DNA of 64,000 nucleotides from Microbacterium aerolatum (GTDB taxonomy: Bacteria; Actinomycetota; Actinomycetes; Actinomycetales; Microbacteriaceae): positions 62,001 to 126,000 of the forward strand of contig NZ_BJUW01000003.1 of NCBI RefSeq assembly GCF_007988825.1, written 5' to 3'. Positions 49,038-56,968 of the stretch are shown here, in pieces. Numbering within the stretch: the first letter of the stretch is position 1; the number at the start of each line of letters is the position of its first letter. A model generated the notes under the pieces. It saw nothing but the letters and a program-made list of their open reading frames with translations, was not told the origin of the DNA and searched no databases. The position numbers were made by a program, and so were the translations under genes.

Positions 49038-49901
49038 ATGACCACCAACACCCCAAGACTAAACCGCCTGTTTGCGAACGACGGACGGTGCCTCGATGTG
49101 GCCGTCGACCATGGCCTCACCAACGAGCACTCGTTCCTGAACGGCATCGAAGACATGACCCGAGTCGTCGACGCTCTCGTCGCCGCCGGTCCCGACGCTA
49201 TCCAGCTCACCCCCGGCATGGCCCGGCATCTGCAGAACCTTCCCGGTAAGGAGAAGCCGTCGCTTGTGATGCGTACTGACTCCTCCAACGTCTACTACGA
49301 CGAACTGCCGCGTTTCCTGTTCTCGCAGGTCCTGGAAGGCGCCGTCGAACGAGCCGTCGCTCTCGACGCGACCTGCGTGGTCGTCAACCTCCTGCTCCTC
49401 CCGGACCAGCCCGAACTGCATCACCAGAGCGTAACCAACGTCGCCAGGGTGCGACGGCAGTGCGATCTGTACGGGATGCCATTGATGGTGGAACCGCTTG
49501 TCATGCTCCCGAACTCCATCGCCGGCGGCTACCAGGTCGACGGTGACCTTACCAAGATCACCACCCTCGTCCGGCAGGGTGTCGAGCTCGGAGCGGACAT
49601 TATCAAGGCAGACCCATGCACTGATGCCTCCGATTTCCATAAGGTCGTCGAGACCGCCGCGGGAATTCCCGTGCTCGTACGAGGCGGCGGCCTCGCAAGC
49701 GATCAGTTGGTCCTCGACCGCTCGGCGGAGGTCATGCGCCAGGGCGCAAAGGGCCTCGTATACGGGCGCAACATCATCCAGCACAGCAATCCAGTCGGCA
49801 TGGTCAAGGCGTTGATGAGCATCATCCACGACGACTCAACCGGAGACCAAGCGATGAGCATCCTGCAGGAGCACTCCGCAGAGAATACAGACGCTGCGTG
49901 A
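49038..49901 (+). CDS. LsrF/FbaB-like class I aldolase or thiolase
   Basis: A 287-residue TIM-barrel enzyme of the DeoC/FbaB/LsrF group. DVAVDHGLTNEHS at the N-terminus, the Schiff-base lysine K190 in ADIIKADPC, phosphate-binding GIPVLVRGGGLASD near 215 and GLVYGRNIIQHSNPVGMVKAL near 245 match LsrF and archaeal-type fructose-bisphosphate aldolase. LsrF transfers an acetyl unit from a phosphorylated C5 dione to CoA, releasing dihydroxyacetone phosphate. The operon context suggests cleavage of a DhaKL product to a triose phosphate. GAAGGAA precedes the ATG. Confidence 0.85.
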   Translation: MTTNTPRLNRLFANDGRCLDVAVDHGLTNEHSFLNGIEDMTRVVDALVAAGPDAIQLTPGMARHLQNLPGKEKPSLVMRTDSSNVYYDELPRFLFSQVLEGAVERAVALDATCVVVNLLLLPDQPELHHQSVTNVARVRRQCDLYGMPLMVEPLVMLPNSIAGGYQVDGDLTKITTLVRQGVELGADIIKADPCTDASDFHKVVETAAGIPVLVRGGGLASDQLVLDRSAEVMRQGAKGLVYGRNIIQHSNPVGMVKALMSIIHDDSTGDQAMSILQEHSAENTDAA

Positions 49902-51073
49902 CGGACATGGACGAGAACCTTGACATCCCCCGCACGATGCGGGCCGCCGTGTGGGATGGGGTCGACCCCTCGTTAAGCATTGAGACGATCCTCACCCCCC
50001 AGCCGCGATCGGGGGAGGTTCTCGTCCGTGTCGCCGCCTGCGGGGTGTGCCATACCGACCTGCACGTCCTGAAAGGCGAAGTAGCATTCCCCGCACCGGC
50101 AGTCCTCGGACACGAAGTCAGCGGAATCGTCGCTGCTGTCGGAAATGGCGTGGTGGATTTCGCGCCAGGTGACCGAATCGTGGGCGCGTTCGTCATGCCG
50201 TGCGGAACATGCACCCAATGCCGAAAAGGTCGCGACGATCTGTGTTCGACGTTCTTCCAGGAGAACCGACTCGGCGGCAACCTCCTCGACGGGACGTCTC
50301 GCCTTGCACGCACGGACGGTAGTCGACTCTCCATGTATTCGATGGCCGCTCTCGCCGAGTATTGCGTCATTCCTGCGACTGCAGTGACCGCACTGCCTGA
50401 CGCACTGCCTCTGGAAGAATCGGCCGTTCTCGGCTGCGCCGCTTTCACGGCATACGGTGCCGTGTCGTCCTCGGGGATGGCCGCAGGCGATGTCGTCGCT
50501 GTCGTTGCCACCGGCGGCATCGGCTCGAGCATCGTGCAGGTCGCTTCACACCTCGGCGCGAAGAAGATCATCGCGGTGGACGTTAACGATGAGAAGCTCG
50601 ACGCAGCCCGCGCACTCGGGGCTACTGACATCATCAACTCGCTCACAACCGACGCGGTTACCGCGCTGCGGGATATCGCCCCAGACGGCGCCGACATCGT
50701 GTTCGAAGCGCTCGGCCGCCCGGAGACGTTCGAGCAAGCCGTATCGCTGCTCGCGGACGGCGGACGAATGGTCGCGGTTGGCATCGCCGCAGGAGCAGCT
50801 ACCGCCCGCGTCCCGATCACGCCTCTCGTGCGTCGCGGTCAAGTCGTCAGCGGATCTTTCGGTGCACGAACCCGACGAGACCTCCCGAGGGTCGCCGAGC
50901 TCGCTGCCGACGGCGGATTCGATGTTGGCCGTGCCGTGACCCGCCGGTTCGACTTGGAAGACGCCGACCAGGCCTACCAGGCCCTCTCACATGGGGAGAT
51001 CACCGGCCGCGCAATCGTGATCCCCGGATTCCATACCAGACAGACGGAAGACAGCAATAATGACCAGCACTGA
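49898..51073 (+). CDS. Zinc-dependent alcohol dehydrogenase (medium-chain family)
   Basis: A 391-residue MDR enzyme. The catalytic zinc set is CGVCHTDLHV with GHEVSG, and the structural zinc loop holds CGTCTQCRKGRDDLC. The Rossmann motif is ATGGIGSS near 205. The gene starts at GTG 49898, overlapping the aldolase stop (an ATG three codons later is an alternative). It would oxidise an alcohol of the imported substrate or interconvert an aldehyde product. The stop overlaps the aldehyde dehydrogenase gene by 14 bases. Confidence 0.88.
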   Translation: MTDMDENLDIPRTMRAAVWDGVDPSLSIETILTPQPRSGEVLVRVAACGVCHTDLHVLKGEVAFPAPAVLGHEVSGIVAAVGNGVVDFAPGDRIVGAFVMPCGTCTQCRKGRDDLCSTFFQENRLGGNLLDGTSRLARTDGSRLSMYSMAALAEYCVIPATAVTALPDALPLEESAVLGCAAFTAYGAVSSSGMAAGDVVAVVATGGIGSSIVQVASHLGAKKIIAVDVNDEKLDAARALGATDIINSLTTDAVTALRDIAPDGADIVFEALGRPETFEQAVSLLADGGRMVAVGIAAGAATARVPITPLVRRGQVVSGSFGARTRRDLPRVAELAADGGFDVGRAVTRRFDLEDADQAYQALSHGEITGRAIVIPGFHTRQTEDSNNDQH

Positions 51074-52616
51074 ACCCACATACACCGCGACACAGCAAGA
51101 AGCGACCCCCATTCCGCATTGGATCGATGGCGCTGCCCACACCTCCGCGTCGGGGCGTACCGCGCCAGTCTACAATCCCGCCACAGGTGCAGTGAGCGCA
51201 CAGGTCGCACTCGCCGATGACGCCGAGGTCCGTTTGGCTATCGCATCCGCGCAGCGGGGCTACTCGGTGTGGAGCACATACTCAGTGGCGAAACGACAGA
51301 CCGTCATGTTCGCGTTCCGTGAGCTTCTCAACGCCAGAAAGAGCGATCTCGCGGCGATCATCACCTCCGAGCACGGGAAGGTGCTCTCCGACGCCATGGG
51401 CGAGATCTTGCGTGGGCAGGAAGTCGTCGAGCTCGCATGCGGATTCCCGTCGATCGTGAAGGGCGCGTACAGCGAGAACGTGTCGACGGGCATCGACGTC
51501 TACTCCATCAAGCAGCCGCTGGGCGTGGTCGGGATCATCTCGCCCTTCAACTTCCCGGCAATGGTTCCGATGTGGTTCTTCCCGATCGCGATCGCGGCCG
51601 GCAACGCGGTTGTCCTGAAGCCCAGTGAGAAGGATCCGAGCGCGGCATTGTGGATCGCGCAACTGTGGAAGGAAGCAGGGCTCCCGGATGGGGTCTTCAC
51701 CGTTCTGCAGGGCGACAAGCTCGCGGTCGACGGTCTGTTGAACAGCCCGGTCGTGCAGTCGATCTCCTTCGTGGGCTCGACGCCGATCGCGCAGTACATC
51801 TACGAGACTGCCTCTAAGAGCGGTAAGCGGGTGCAGGCGCTGGGTGGTGCGAAAAACCACATGCTCGTCCTCCCCGACGCCGACCTCGACCTCGTCGCGG
51901 ACCAAGCTATCAACGCCGGCTACGGCGCGGCGGGTGAGCGCTGCATGGCCATCTCCGTGGTTCTGGCTGTCGAGCCGGTCGCGGACGAGCTCATCGAGAA
52001 GATCAAGGAGCGCATTGCCAAGTTGCGGATCGGCAACGGCGCGGCGGAGGTCGAGCCGGACATGGGCCCGCTGATCAGCGGTGTCCACCGTGACAAGGTG
52101 TCCTCGTACGTCGACATCGCCGAGGCGGATGGTGCGGACATCGTCGTCGATGGCCGCGGGTTCCAGGTGGAAGGCAATGAGGGCGGATTCTTCTTCGGCC
52201 CGACGCTCCTCGACCGCGTCCCTATCTCCTCGCGTGCATACACGGAGGAGATCTTCGGCCCCGTGCTCTCGATCGTTCGGGTGCAGTCCTACGACGAGGG
52301 CGTCGAGCTCATCAACTCCGGTGAGTTCGGCAATGGCACGGCGATCTTCACGAACGACGGCGGTGCCGCCCGGCGGTTCCAGCACGAAATCCACGTCGGC
52401 ATGATCGGCGTCAACGTCCCGATACCGGTCCCCGTCGCCTACCACTCGTTCGGCGGCTGGAAGGCATCGCTGTTCGGCGACGCGAAGGCCTACGGTGTGC
52501 ACGGCTTCGACTTCTTCACGCGGGAGAAGGCGATCACCGCGCGCTGGATCGACCCAGCCAAGCGCGACGAGCGCACACACGGCGGCATCAACCTCGGCTT
52601 CCCCCAGAACGAGTAG
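51060..52616 (+). CDS. mmsA: MmsA/IolA-type CoA-acylating (methyl)malonate-semialdehyde dehydrogenase
   Basis: A 518-residue aldehyde dehydrogenase. C295 in GAAGERCMAIS is the nucleophile, in the arrangement specific to methylmalonate-semialdehyde dehydrogenase. GVVGIISPFNFPAMVPMWFFPIAIAAGN and GAKNHMLVLPDADLD are also family-specific. The enzyme converts malonate or methylmalonate semialdehyde to acetyl- or propionyl-CoA with loss of CO2. In the inositol pathway the same enzyme follows a kinase and an aldolase, which parallels this operon. Last gene; a clear GCAATAATGACC start overlaps the ADH gene. Confidence 0.9.
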   Translation: MTSTEPTYTATQQEATPIPHWIDGAAHTSASGRTAPVYNPATGAVSAQVALADDAEVRLAIASAQRGYSVWSTYSVAKRQTVMFAFRELLNARKSDLAAIITSEHGKVLSDAMGEILRGQEVVELACGFPSIVKGAYSENVSTGIDVYSIKQPLGVVGIISPFNFPAMVPMWFFPIAIAAGNAVVLKPSEKDPSAALWIAQLWKEAGLPDGVFTVLQGDKLAVDGLLNSPVVQSISFVGSTPIAQYIYETASKSGKRVQALGGAKNHMLVLPDADLDLVADQAINAGYGAAGERCMAISVVLAVEPVADELIEKIKERIAKLRIGNGAAEVEPDMGPLISGVHRDKVSSYVDIAEADGADIVVDGRGFQVEGNEGGFFFGPTLLDRVPISSRAYTEEIFGPVLSIVRVQSYDEGVELINSGEFGNGTAIFTNDGGAARRFQHEIHVGMIGVNVPIPVPVAYHSFGGWKASLFGDAKAYGVHGFDFFTREKAITARWIDPAKRDERTHGGINLGFPQNE

Positions 52617-52653
52617 CACTGGGCGGTGGTCGGACACCGGGCAGCCTGATCAG

Positions 52654-53039
52654 TCAGGCCAGGACTGACAGCGCGGTCTCGGTGGGGTTGACCCATGGCT
52701 CTGCGAGCCATCGGGTGAGCGCACGCCGCTCGCGGCCTAGCTTCGCCAGTGCTGTCCGATCCAGATCTGCTTGAGCTCTCGAAGCTCGACTGCGAGCTGC
52801 AATGCCTGACGCAACTGGTCGCTTCGCTCTTGCGCGAACACGTTCGCTACCATGCGGCGATCGAAGGTTTCCGCAGGGCGCGGATCTGGGCGCCGAGCTG
52901 AGCGTCCTCGACTGCTTTCGCACGGGTGTTTCGCTCAGGGACGAACTTGCCCGGCGATCCCGCGTACAGGTCCGCAGCGATCTCAGCAAGAGGCAGGTCC
53001 GCCATCATGTCCACGGGAAGGTCGCGCTCATGCTCGCGA
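52654..53039 (-). pseudogene. Frameshifted remnant of a conserved actinobacterial hypothetical protein
   Basis: Three consecutive minus-strand pieces in different frames read as one protein: ADLPLAEIAADLYAGSPGKF through IRALRKPSIAAW (about 53039-52850), VANVFAQERSDQLRQALQLA (about 52852-52785), and AQADLDRTALAKLGRERRAL to the stop at 52654. At least two frameshifts, near 52852 and 52780, and a missing N-terminus make it non-functional. Function of the parent family is not known to me. Confidence 0.6.
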
Positions 53040-53044
53040 GCCTA

Positions 53045-53378
53045 CGTCGTCCCTGGCGTACGGGCTCACCGGTCTCAACCAGGCGCACGGCGTTACGAAT
53101 CTGACTGTCGCGCAGCTCCTGCGCGAAGTCGAGCATGTTCTGCGTCGACCGGCCGAGCCTGTCCAAAGTGGTGATGACGAGCGTGTCGCCGGTTTCGAGG
53201 GCGCCGACCGCCCGAACTTAGGCCGTGATACACGAGCCCCCGGTACCCCCTGGGTCGGTGACTCGGCTCGACTCGCCGTGGTCGATGAACACACGCGTTC
53301 GCAGCCGGCGACGCGCAGCTCGGCTTCTCGCGCCTTTGGATTCTGCTCCCGCTTCGAGACGCAGGCGTATCCAACTTT
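53045..53378 (-). pseudogene. Degenerate serine recombinase (resolvase/invertase) fragments
   Basis: The minus strand reads KVGYACVSKREQNPKAREAE and LRVAGCERV from 53378, where YACVS stands for the usual YARVS with the catalytic serine kept. After a frameshift it reads FIDHGESSRVTD (to about 53240). A second piece, LETGDTLVITTLDRLGRSTQ and NMLDFAQELRD, is joined directly to SQIRNAVRLVETGEP, which belongs to the C-terminal DNA-binding part, so about 80 residues are deleted. Probably two resolvase genes fused by deletion. Confidence 0.7.
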
Positions 53379-53700
53379 GTGTGCCGGCCAAGTCTATCTC
53401 CGGCGCGAAGGCGTCCGGTCTTGCGCACGATAGGCAAGGAGATTGCAAGCTAAGCCGTGGTCTCGGGGTGGCGTGGTCGTCGGCGGTGCTCGGGCGGAGG
53501 GTGTCCAGCACGGGGCCGCGGTCCGGCATCGTGGGCTCCGCGGGCATGGCGGCGTGCAGGGTGGCGCGGATGCGGGCGACTTCCGCGCTCTGGTAGGCGC
53601 GGAGGCCGTCGAGGGTCAGGTGCGGGTCCTCGTGGCTCCAGGCGGCGGCGAGGCCCTGGCGGGCGCGCACGGCGGTGGTGGTGAGGTCGGTGCGGGTCAT
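53218..53700 (-). CDS. Mobile-element protein, C-terminus replaced by resolvase debris
   Basis: ATG 53700 overlaps the stop of the preceding small gene (ATGA), and the first about 85 residues (MTRTDLTTTAVRARQGLAAA, YQSAEVARIRATLHAAMPAE) look like a normal helical protein of the integrated element. From about 53440 on, the frame runs into sequence whose better reading is the resolvase remnant in another frame. The annotated C-terminal half is therefore accidental and the gene is truncated. No family recognised. Confidence 0.45.
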   Translation of the reverse strand: MTRTDLTTTAVRARQGLAAAWSHEDPHLTLDGLRAYQSAEVARIRATLHAAMPAEPTMPDRGPVLDTLRPSTADDHATPRPRLSLQSPCLSCARPDAFAPEIDLAGTQSWIRLRLEAGAESKGARSRAARRRLRTRVFIDHGESSRVTDPGGTGGSCITA

Positions 53701-53939
53701 GATCGTTCTCCTTCTCGGTGGTGGTTCCCTCGGGTGCGGGCGTCAAGCGCCGCCTGGAGGCGGGTGGTTTCAGCGCGGCGGGCGGCGGCCTCCGCATGCA
53801 GGGCGGCGACGTACTCGCGCACCGCGGCGGCGTGGTGCGGCGGAAGAGCGTCGAGCGCGGCCTGGTAGGCGCGAGTGCCGGAGCGCTTGCTGGCGATGGC
53901 GGCGCTCAGCACGGTGCGGCGGGGTGGGGCGTAGACCAC
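53697..53939 (-). CDS. Small helical protein of the integrated element
   Basis: 80 residues from GTG 53939. The central part (AALDALPPHHAAAVREYVAA and LHAEAAARRAETTRLQAALD) is alanine-rich and predicted to be a long helix or coiled coil. It lies three bases after the 43-residue gene and overlaps the next gene by four, so it is part of the element's minus-strand operon. No family recognised. Confidence 0.55.
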   Translation of the reverse strand: MVYAPPRRTVLSAAIASKRSGTRAYQAALDALPPHHAAAVREYVAALHAEAAARRAETTRLQAALDARTRGNHHREGERS

Positions 53940-53942
53940 GGC

Positions 53943-54074
53943 TCAGCGCTCCTCGCGGGCCGCGGGTGCCCTGTGGTGGCTGGAGGGCGTGCCGAGGCGC
54001 TGACGCGGCGCTGACGGGCGCTGAGCGCCGTGTGTACGCGCCGCGCCGGTTCCGGCTCTTGGTCGAACGGTCAT
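53943..54074 (-). CDS. 43-residue basic protein of the integrated element
   Basis: ATG 54074 with AAGGAGC eight bases upstream; it follows the 272-residue gene by 11 bases. The product (MTVRPRAGTGAARTHGAQRP then a Ser/Pro/His/Arg-rich tail) is small, basic and probably disordered. Support is the ribosome-binding site and the tight operon packing only. Confidence 0.4.
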   Translation of the reverse strand: MTVRPRAGTGAARTHGAQRPSAPRQRLGTPSSHHRAPAAREER

Positions 54075-54085
54075 CGGGTGCTCCT

Positions 54086-54904
54086 TCAGATCAGGTCCTG
54101 CGGGGCCATGGCGGCGTCCGCCCAGCGCTGGCCCTCGGCGCTGAGCGCGTCGTAGTCGTCATCCCCGGCCCACGGTCCGGCGTACCCGCCCCCGCGATCC
54201 ATGTCGCGCTGGTAGAGGGCGACGAGGGCGGTGGCGTCTCGGGAGGTCAGGTGCGCCCAGTCGTCCACCCGGTCCGGCTCGGGGATGCCGAGGCCGCTGA
54301 GGATGTGGAGGTCCTGGAGGAGCATCACCTGTGCAGGAGTGGGGGCGTCGAGGTATCCGGAATCCGGTGTTCGATCCGCGCGGACGCCCAGCGCACGCTG
54401 GGCCACTGCTACTTGAGTTGTGTCTACTTCTGTGTCTACTTCGCTACCGGATTCCGGTAGTCCGGACACCCGCGTGCTGGGAGCCTGGGCCCGGGAATTG
54501 GGAGCCTGAGCGCTCGCCGCATCGTCAGACTCCCAGGAGGCGGGAGTCTGGGAGCGGCGGGTGCGGGCCCGGCGCTCGGACTTCGACAGCGGGCGCTCTG
54601 GCACGGGTGGCAGGTCGGGGCGGTCCACCAGGCGGTAGACGGTGGCATGGTTCTGCCGTCCCGGCTCCACGACCTCCACCAGACCCCAACCCACGAGGCG
54701 CTTCACCGTGGCCGCCGCGGTCGTCTCGCTCATCCCTGCCTCCCACGCGATGAGCGGATAGGACGGCCGGGTGAGGCCCTGTGCGTTGGACCGGCTGACC
54801 AGCACAACGTAGGCGGCGAGGTCCGCGGGGCTCATGCCGAGGGCGGGTCGCGCGTGGCGAGTCACCCAGTCCGGGATGCGGGCGAATCCATCAGCGCGGC
54901 TCAC
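54086..54904 (-). CDS. Helix-turn-helix protein of the integrated element, replication-initiator-like
   Basis: 272 residues from GTG 54904, which overlaps the stop of the zinc-finger gene (GTGA). Residues about 1-95 form a winged helix (FARIPDWVTRHARPALGMSP, AYVVLVSRSNAQGLTRPSYP, AGMSETTAAATVKRLVGWGL), like the N-terminal domain of plasmid and integrative-element replication or control proteins. The middle is low-complexity, rich in Ser, Ala and Arg. The C-terminal 90 residues contain VDDWAHLTSRDATALVALYQRD and acidic turns. It could start replication of an excised form or regulate it. Confidence 0.6.
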   Translation of the reverse strand: MSRADGFARIPDWVTRHARPALGMSPADLAAYVVLVSRSNAQGLTRPSYPLIAWEAGMSETTAAATVKRLVGWGLVEVVEPGRQNHATVYRLVDRPDLPPVPERPLSKSERRARTRRSQTPASWESDDAASAQAPNSRAQAPSTRVSGLPESGSEVDTEVDTTQVAVAQRALGVRADRTPDSGYLDAPTPAQVMLLQDLHILSGLGIPEPDRVDDWAHLTSRDATALVALYQRDMDRGGGYAGPWAGDDDYDALSAEGQRWADAAMAPQDLI

Positions 54905-55344
54905 AGCGCGCTCACCAGCCCGTCAGCGGCCTCTCCAGCCTGTGCGGGTCCCGTGGTGGCTCCAGCACGCCTCGCGGCCCATCTGCGGCGGTCAGCGTCC
55001 CGGCGGCATCCGCGACACTTCCCGCCGCTCCGGCCCCACGCGATCCGGGCGTGCCCGGCCGGGCACAGCGACCAGGAGCCGCCGTGGTCGCGGAGGTTGT
55101 TGCAGGAGGAGCACAACGGGGCGTAGTCGGTGAAGATGCGGATGCTCCAGCGCACCATGCGACCGTGGTCTGGGTGCGGGCCGAAGTGCGTCGGATGGCT
55201 GACGAGGCCCCAGCCGTCAGCGAGGCGTCGGCACCGCGGAGCGGCGCACGGCTTGCCGACCGCGGAGCCGCGGAGACGCCTCAGCGCCCGGTGCACCCCC
55301 GCATAGGTCGCGGCTTCAATGTGCTCGTCCCTGTGGAGCGCCAT
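54901..55344 (-). CDS. Cysteine-rich (zinc-ribbon-like) protein of the integrated element
   Basis: 147 residues from ATG 55344, two bases after the excisionase stop. Cysteine pairs CAAPRC, CSSCNNL, CPAGH and CRGCRRD suggest two zinc-binding sites; the loop PLCSSCNNLRDHGG resembles the treble-clef of HNH endonucleases but lacks a clear HNH triad. A DNA-binding or nuclease-like role is possible. The longer start at 55374 would overlap the excisionase gene. Confidence 0.55.
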   Translation of the reverse strand: MALHRDEHIEAATYAGVHRALRRLRGSAVGKPCAAPRCRRLADGWGLVSHPTHFGPHPDHGRMVRWSIRIFTDYAPLCSSCNNLRDHGGSWSLCPAGHARIAWGRSGGKCRGCRRDADRRRWAARRAGATTGPAQAGEAADGLVSAL

Positions 55345-55346
55345 GG

Positions 55347-55550
55347 TCAGGCCTCGCCGTCGAGGAGCCGCCACAGTTGCGCGGCGGGCACGCGGAGGCG
55401 GCGGCCGATGCGGATGCTCGGCAGGTCGCCGCGCCGGATGGCGTCGTAGGTGGTGGAGCGCGGTAGGCCGACGATGGCGGCCGTCTCGTCCAGGCTGTAG
55501 GTCGCCGGAGCGGTGGCGCGCTGTGCGGCCAGTTCAGCGGTGGGATTCAT
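55347..55550 (-). CDS. Excisionase-type helix-turn-helix protein
   Basis: 67 residues: SLDETAAIVGLPRSTTYDAIRRGDLPSIRIGRRLRVPAAQLWRLLDGE is the MerR-like winged helix of the excisionase/DNA-binding domain family (excisionase, HTH_17). CCGAGGAGG precedes the ATG. It is divergent from the integrase gene, 206 bases apart, the classical arrangement for control of excision in actinobacterial integrative elements. Confidence 0.85.
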   Translation of the reverse strand: MNPTAELAAQRATAPATYSLDETAAIVGLPRSTTYDAIRRGDLPSIRIGRRLRVPAAQLWRLLDGEA

Positions 55551-55756
55551 GGGGACCTCCTCGGTGTGAATCCGTGTGGATTGACGAGGGGAGTCCTTCT
55601 CCCGTGGGGCCCGTTCCCAAGGCTGGGGCGGGGCCTGTTCGCTGTATTCCGGGTCCGCGGTGGCCCGTGCTTGTCCGGCTAGCGTAGCATGTATGCGGAG
55701 GGCAGAATGACCCTCTGATCAGGGGGTTACATGATGACACCCCCACGAAAGGGGAC

Positions 55757-56962
55757 ATGATGGCACCGGCGCAGAAGCGGACCAGGAAGCCCACGCGAGC
55801 GTCCTTCGGCACCGTCCGGCAACTGCCCTCCGGGCGCTGGCAAGCCCGCTACCACGACGCTGCCGGAGTGCGCATCACGGCCCCCGGCACATTCGAGACG
55901 AAGCACGCCGCGGAGGACCACCTGGCCACCGTGCGCGCGGATCGGATGCGGGGCACGTACCGGGACCACCGCGCCGGGCTCCAACCCTTCGGCCCCTACG
56001 CCTCGGAGTGGATCGCCAACGGCGGCACCCGCGGACGGCTCGCCGCCAAGACCCAGGCGCTCTACGAGGACCTGCTCGCCGGGCCGCTGGAACCGCTCCA
56101 GGCCCGCGCCCTCTCCGCCATCACCCCGGCGGACGTGCGCGCCTGGTACACCCGCACCCGGAAGGCGCTCCAGAAGGCCGTCAAGAACCGGCCCGGGGCC
56201 ACCGGAGAGGCCCGCCTCCGCCAGGCGTACAGCCTCCTCCGCACCATCCTCAACGCCGCCGTCAAGGACCGGCTCATCAGCGAGAATCCCTGCCAGATCG
56301 AGGGGGCCGGGCAGGTCAACGATCCGGAGCGCCCGTACCTCTCGCCGGAGCACCTGGCTACCATCGTCGGGGCCATGCCGGAGAAGTGGCACCTGCCCGT
56401 CCGGGTGGCCTACGGCGCGCATCTCCGCGTGGGGGAGTTGGAAGCGCTCCAGCGGGGCGACTACGCGAACGGGGCCCTCCGGGTGGAGCGCCAGCGCATC
56501 TACGTCCGCGGGGAGAGCACCATCACGCCCACGAAGACGGGGGAGGCGCGTACTGTGGTGCTCCCGCCCAGCATCGCCGCGGAGGTTGAGGCCTACCTGG
56601 CCAGCACGACCGGGTTTCCCAAGTCGCCGCTGTTCCCCCGCCGGGATGGCCAGGCCATCACCGGAAACGCACTCGGGCACGCCTGGCGGAAGGCGGCCCG
56701 CGGCGTCGGCCTGGGGCAGTTCCACGTGCACGACCTCCGGCACGCCAGCCTCACCGCGGCCGCCCAGGCCGGTGGCACCACGCGGGAACTCATGGCCCGC
56801 GCCGGGCACCGCACCGCACGCGCCGCGCTCATCTACCAGCACGCCGCGGAGGAGCGGAGCGCGGTCCTCGCGGAGGCCATGGATGCCCTCGCTGGAGGGG
56901 CCATCGCTGGACGATCCTCCCGGCTTGAAGCCGTCCTGCGGCTGGAGTTGCCGGGAACCTAG
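55757..56962 (+). CDS. Tyrosine-type site-specific integrase
   Basis: A 401-residue phage-type recombinase. An arm-type N-terminal domain (RQLPSGRWQARYHDAAGVRI), a core-binding SAM-like domain (about 75-185) and a catalytic domain with the R in YGAHLRVGELEAL, HVHDLRHASLT and GHRTARAALIYQHA (R-H-R-H-Y set). It would integrate at the tRNA-Gly site 670 bases downstream. ATG 55757 or 55760 both follow AAAGGGG. A fragment very like its C-terminus occurs again at 57553-57612. Confidence 0.9.
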   Translation: MMAPAQKRTRKPTRASFGTVRQLPSGRWQARYHDAAGVRITAPGTFETKHAAEDHLATVRADRMRGTYRDHRAGLQPFGPYASEWIANGGTRGRLAAKTQALYEDLLAGPLEPLQARALSAITPADVRAWYTRTRKALQKAVKNRPGATGEARLRQAYSLLRTILNAAVKDRLISENPCQIEGAGQVNDPERPYLSPEHLATIVGAMPEKWHLPVRVAYGAHLRVGELEALQRGDYANGALRVERQRIYVRGESTITPTKTGEARTVVLPPSIAAEVEAYLASTTGFPKSPLFPRRDGQAITGNALGHAWRKAARGVGLGQFHVHDLRHASLTAAAQAGGTTRELMARAGHRTARAALIYQHAAEERSAVLAEAMDALAGGAIAGRSSRLEAVLRLELPGT

Positions 56963-56968
56963 GCTCGG

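Noticed and set aside
46421..49901. Calling the cluster a true AI-2 quorum-signal (lsr) operon
   Set aside because: LsrK, LsrG and LsrR are absent and the LsrB-like group also includes rhamnose and erythritol transporters, so AI-2 remains only one candidate.
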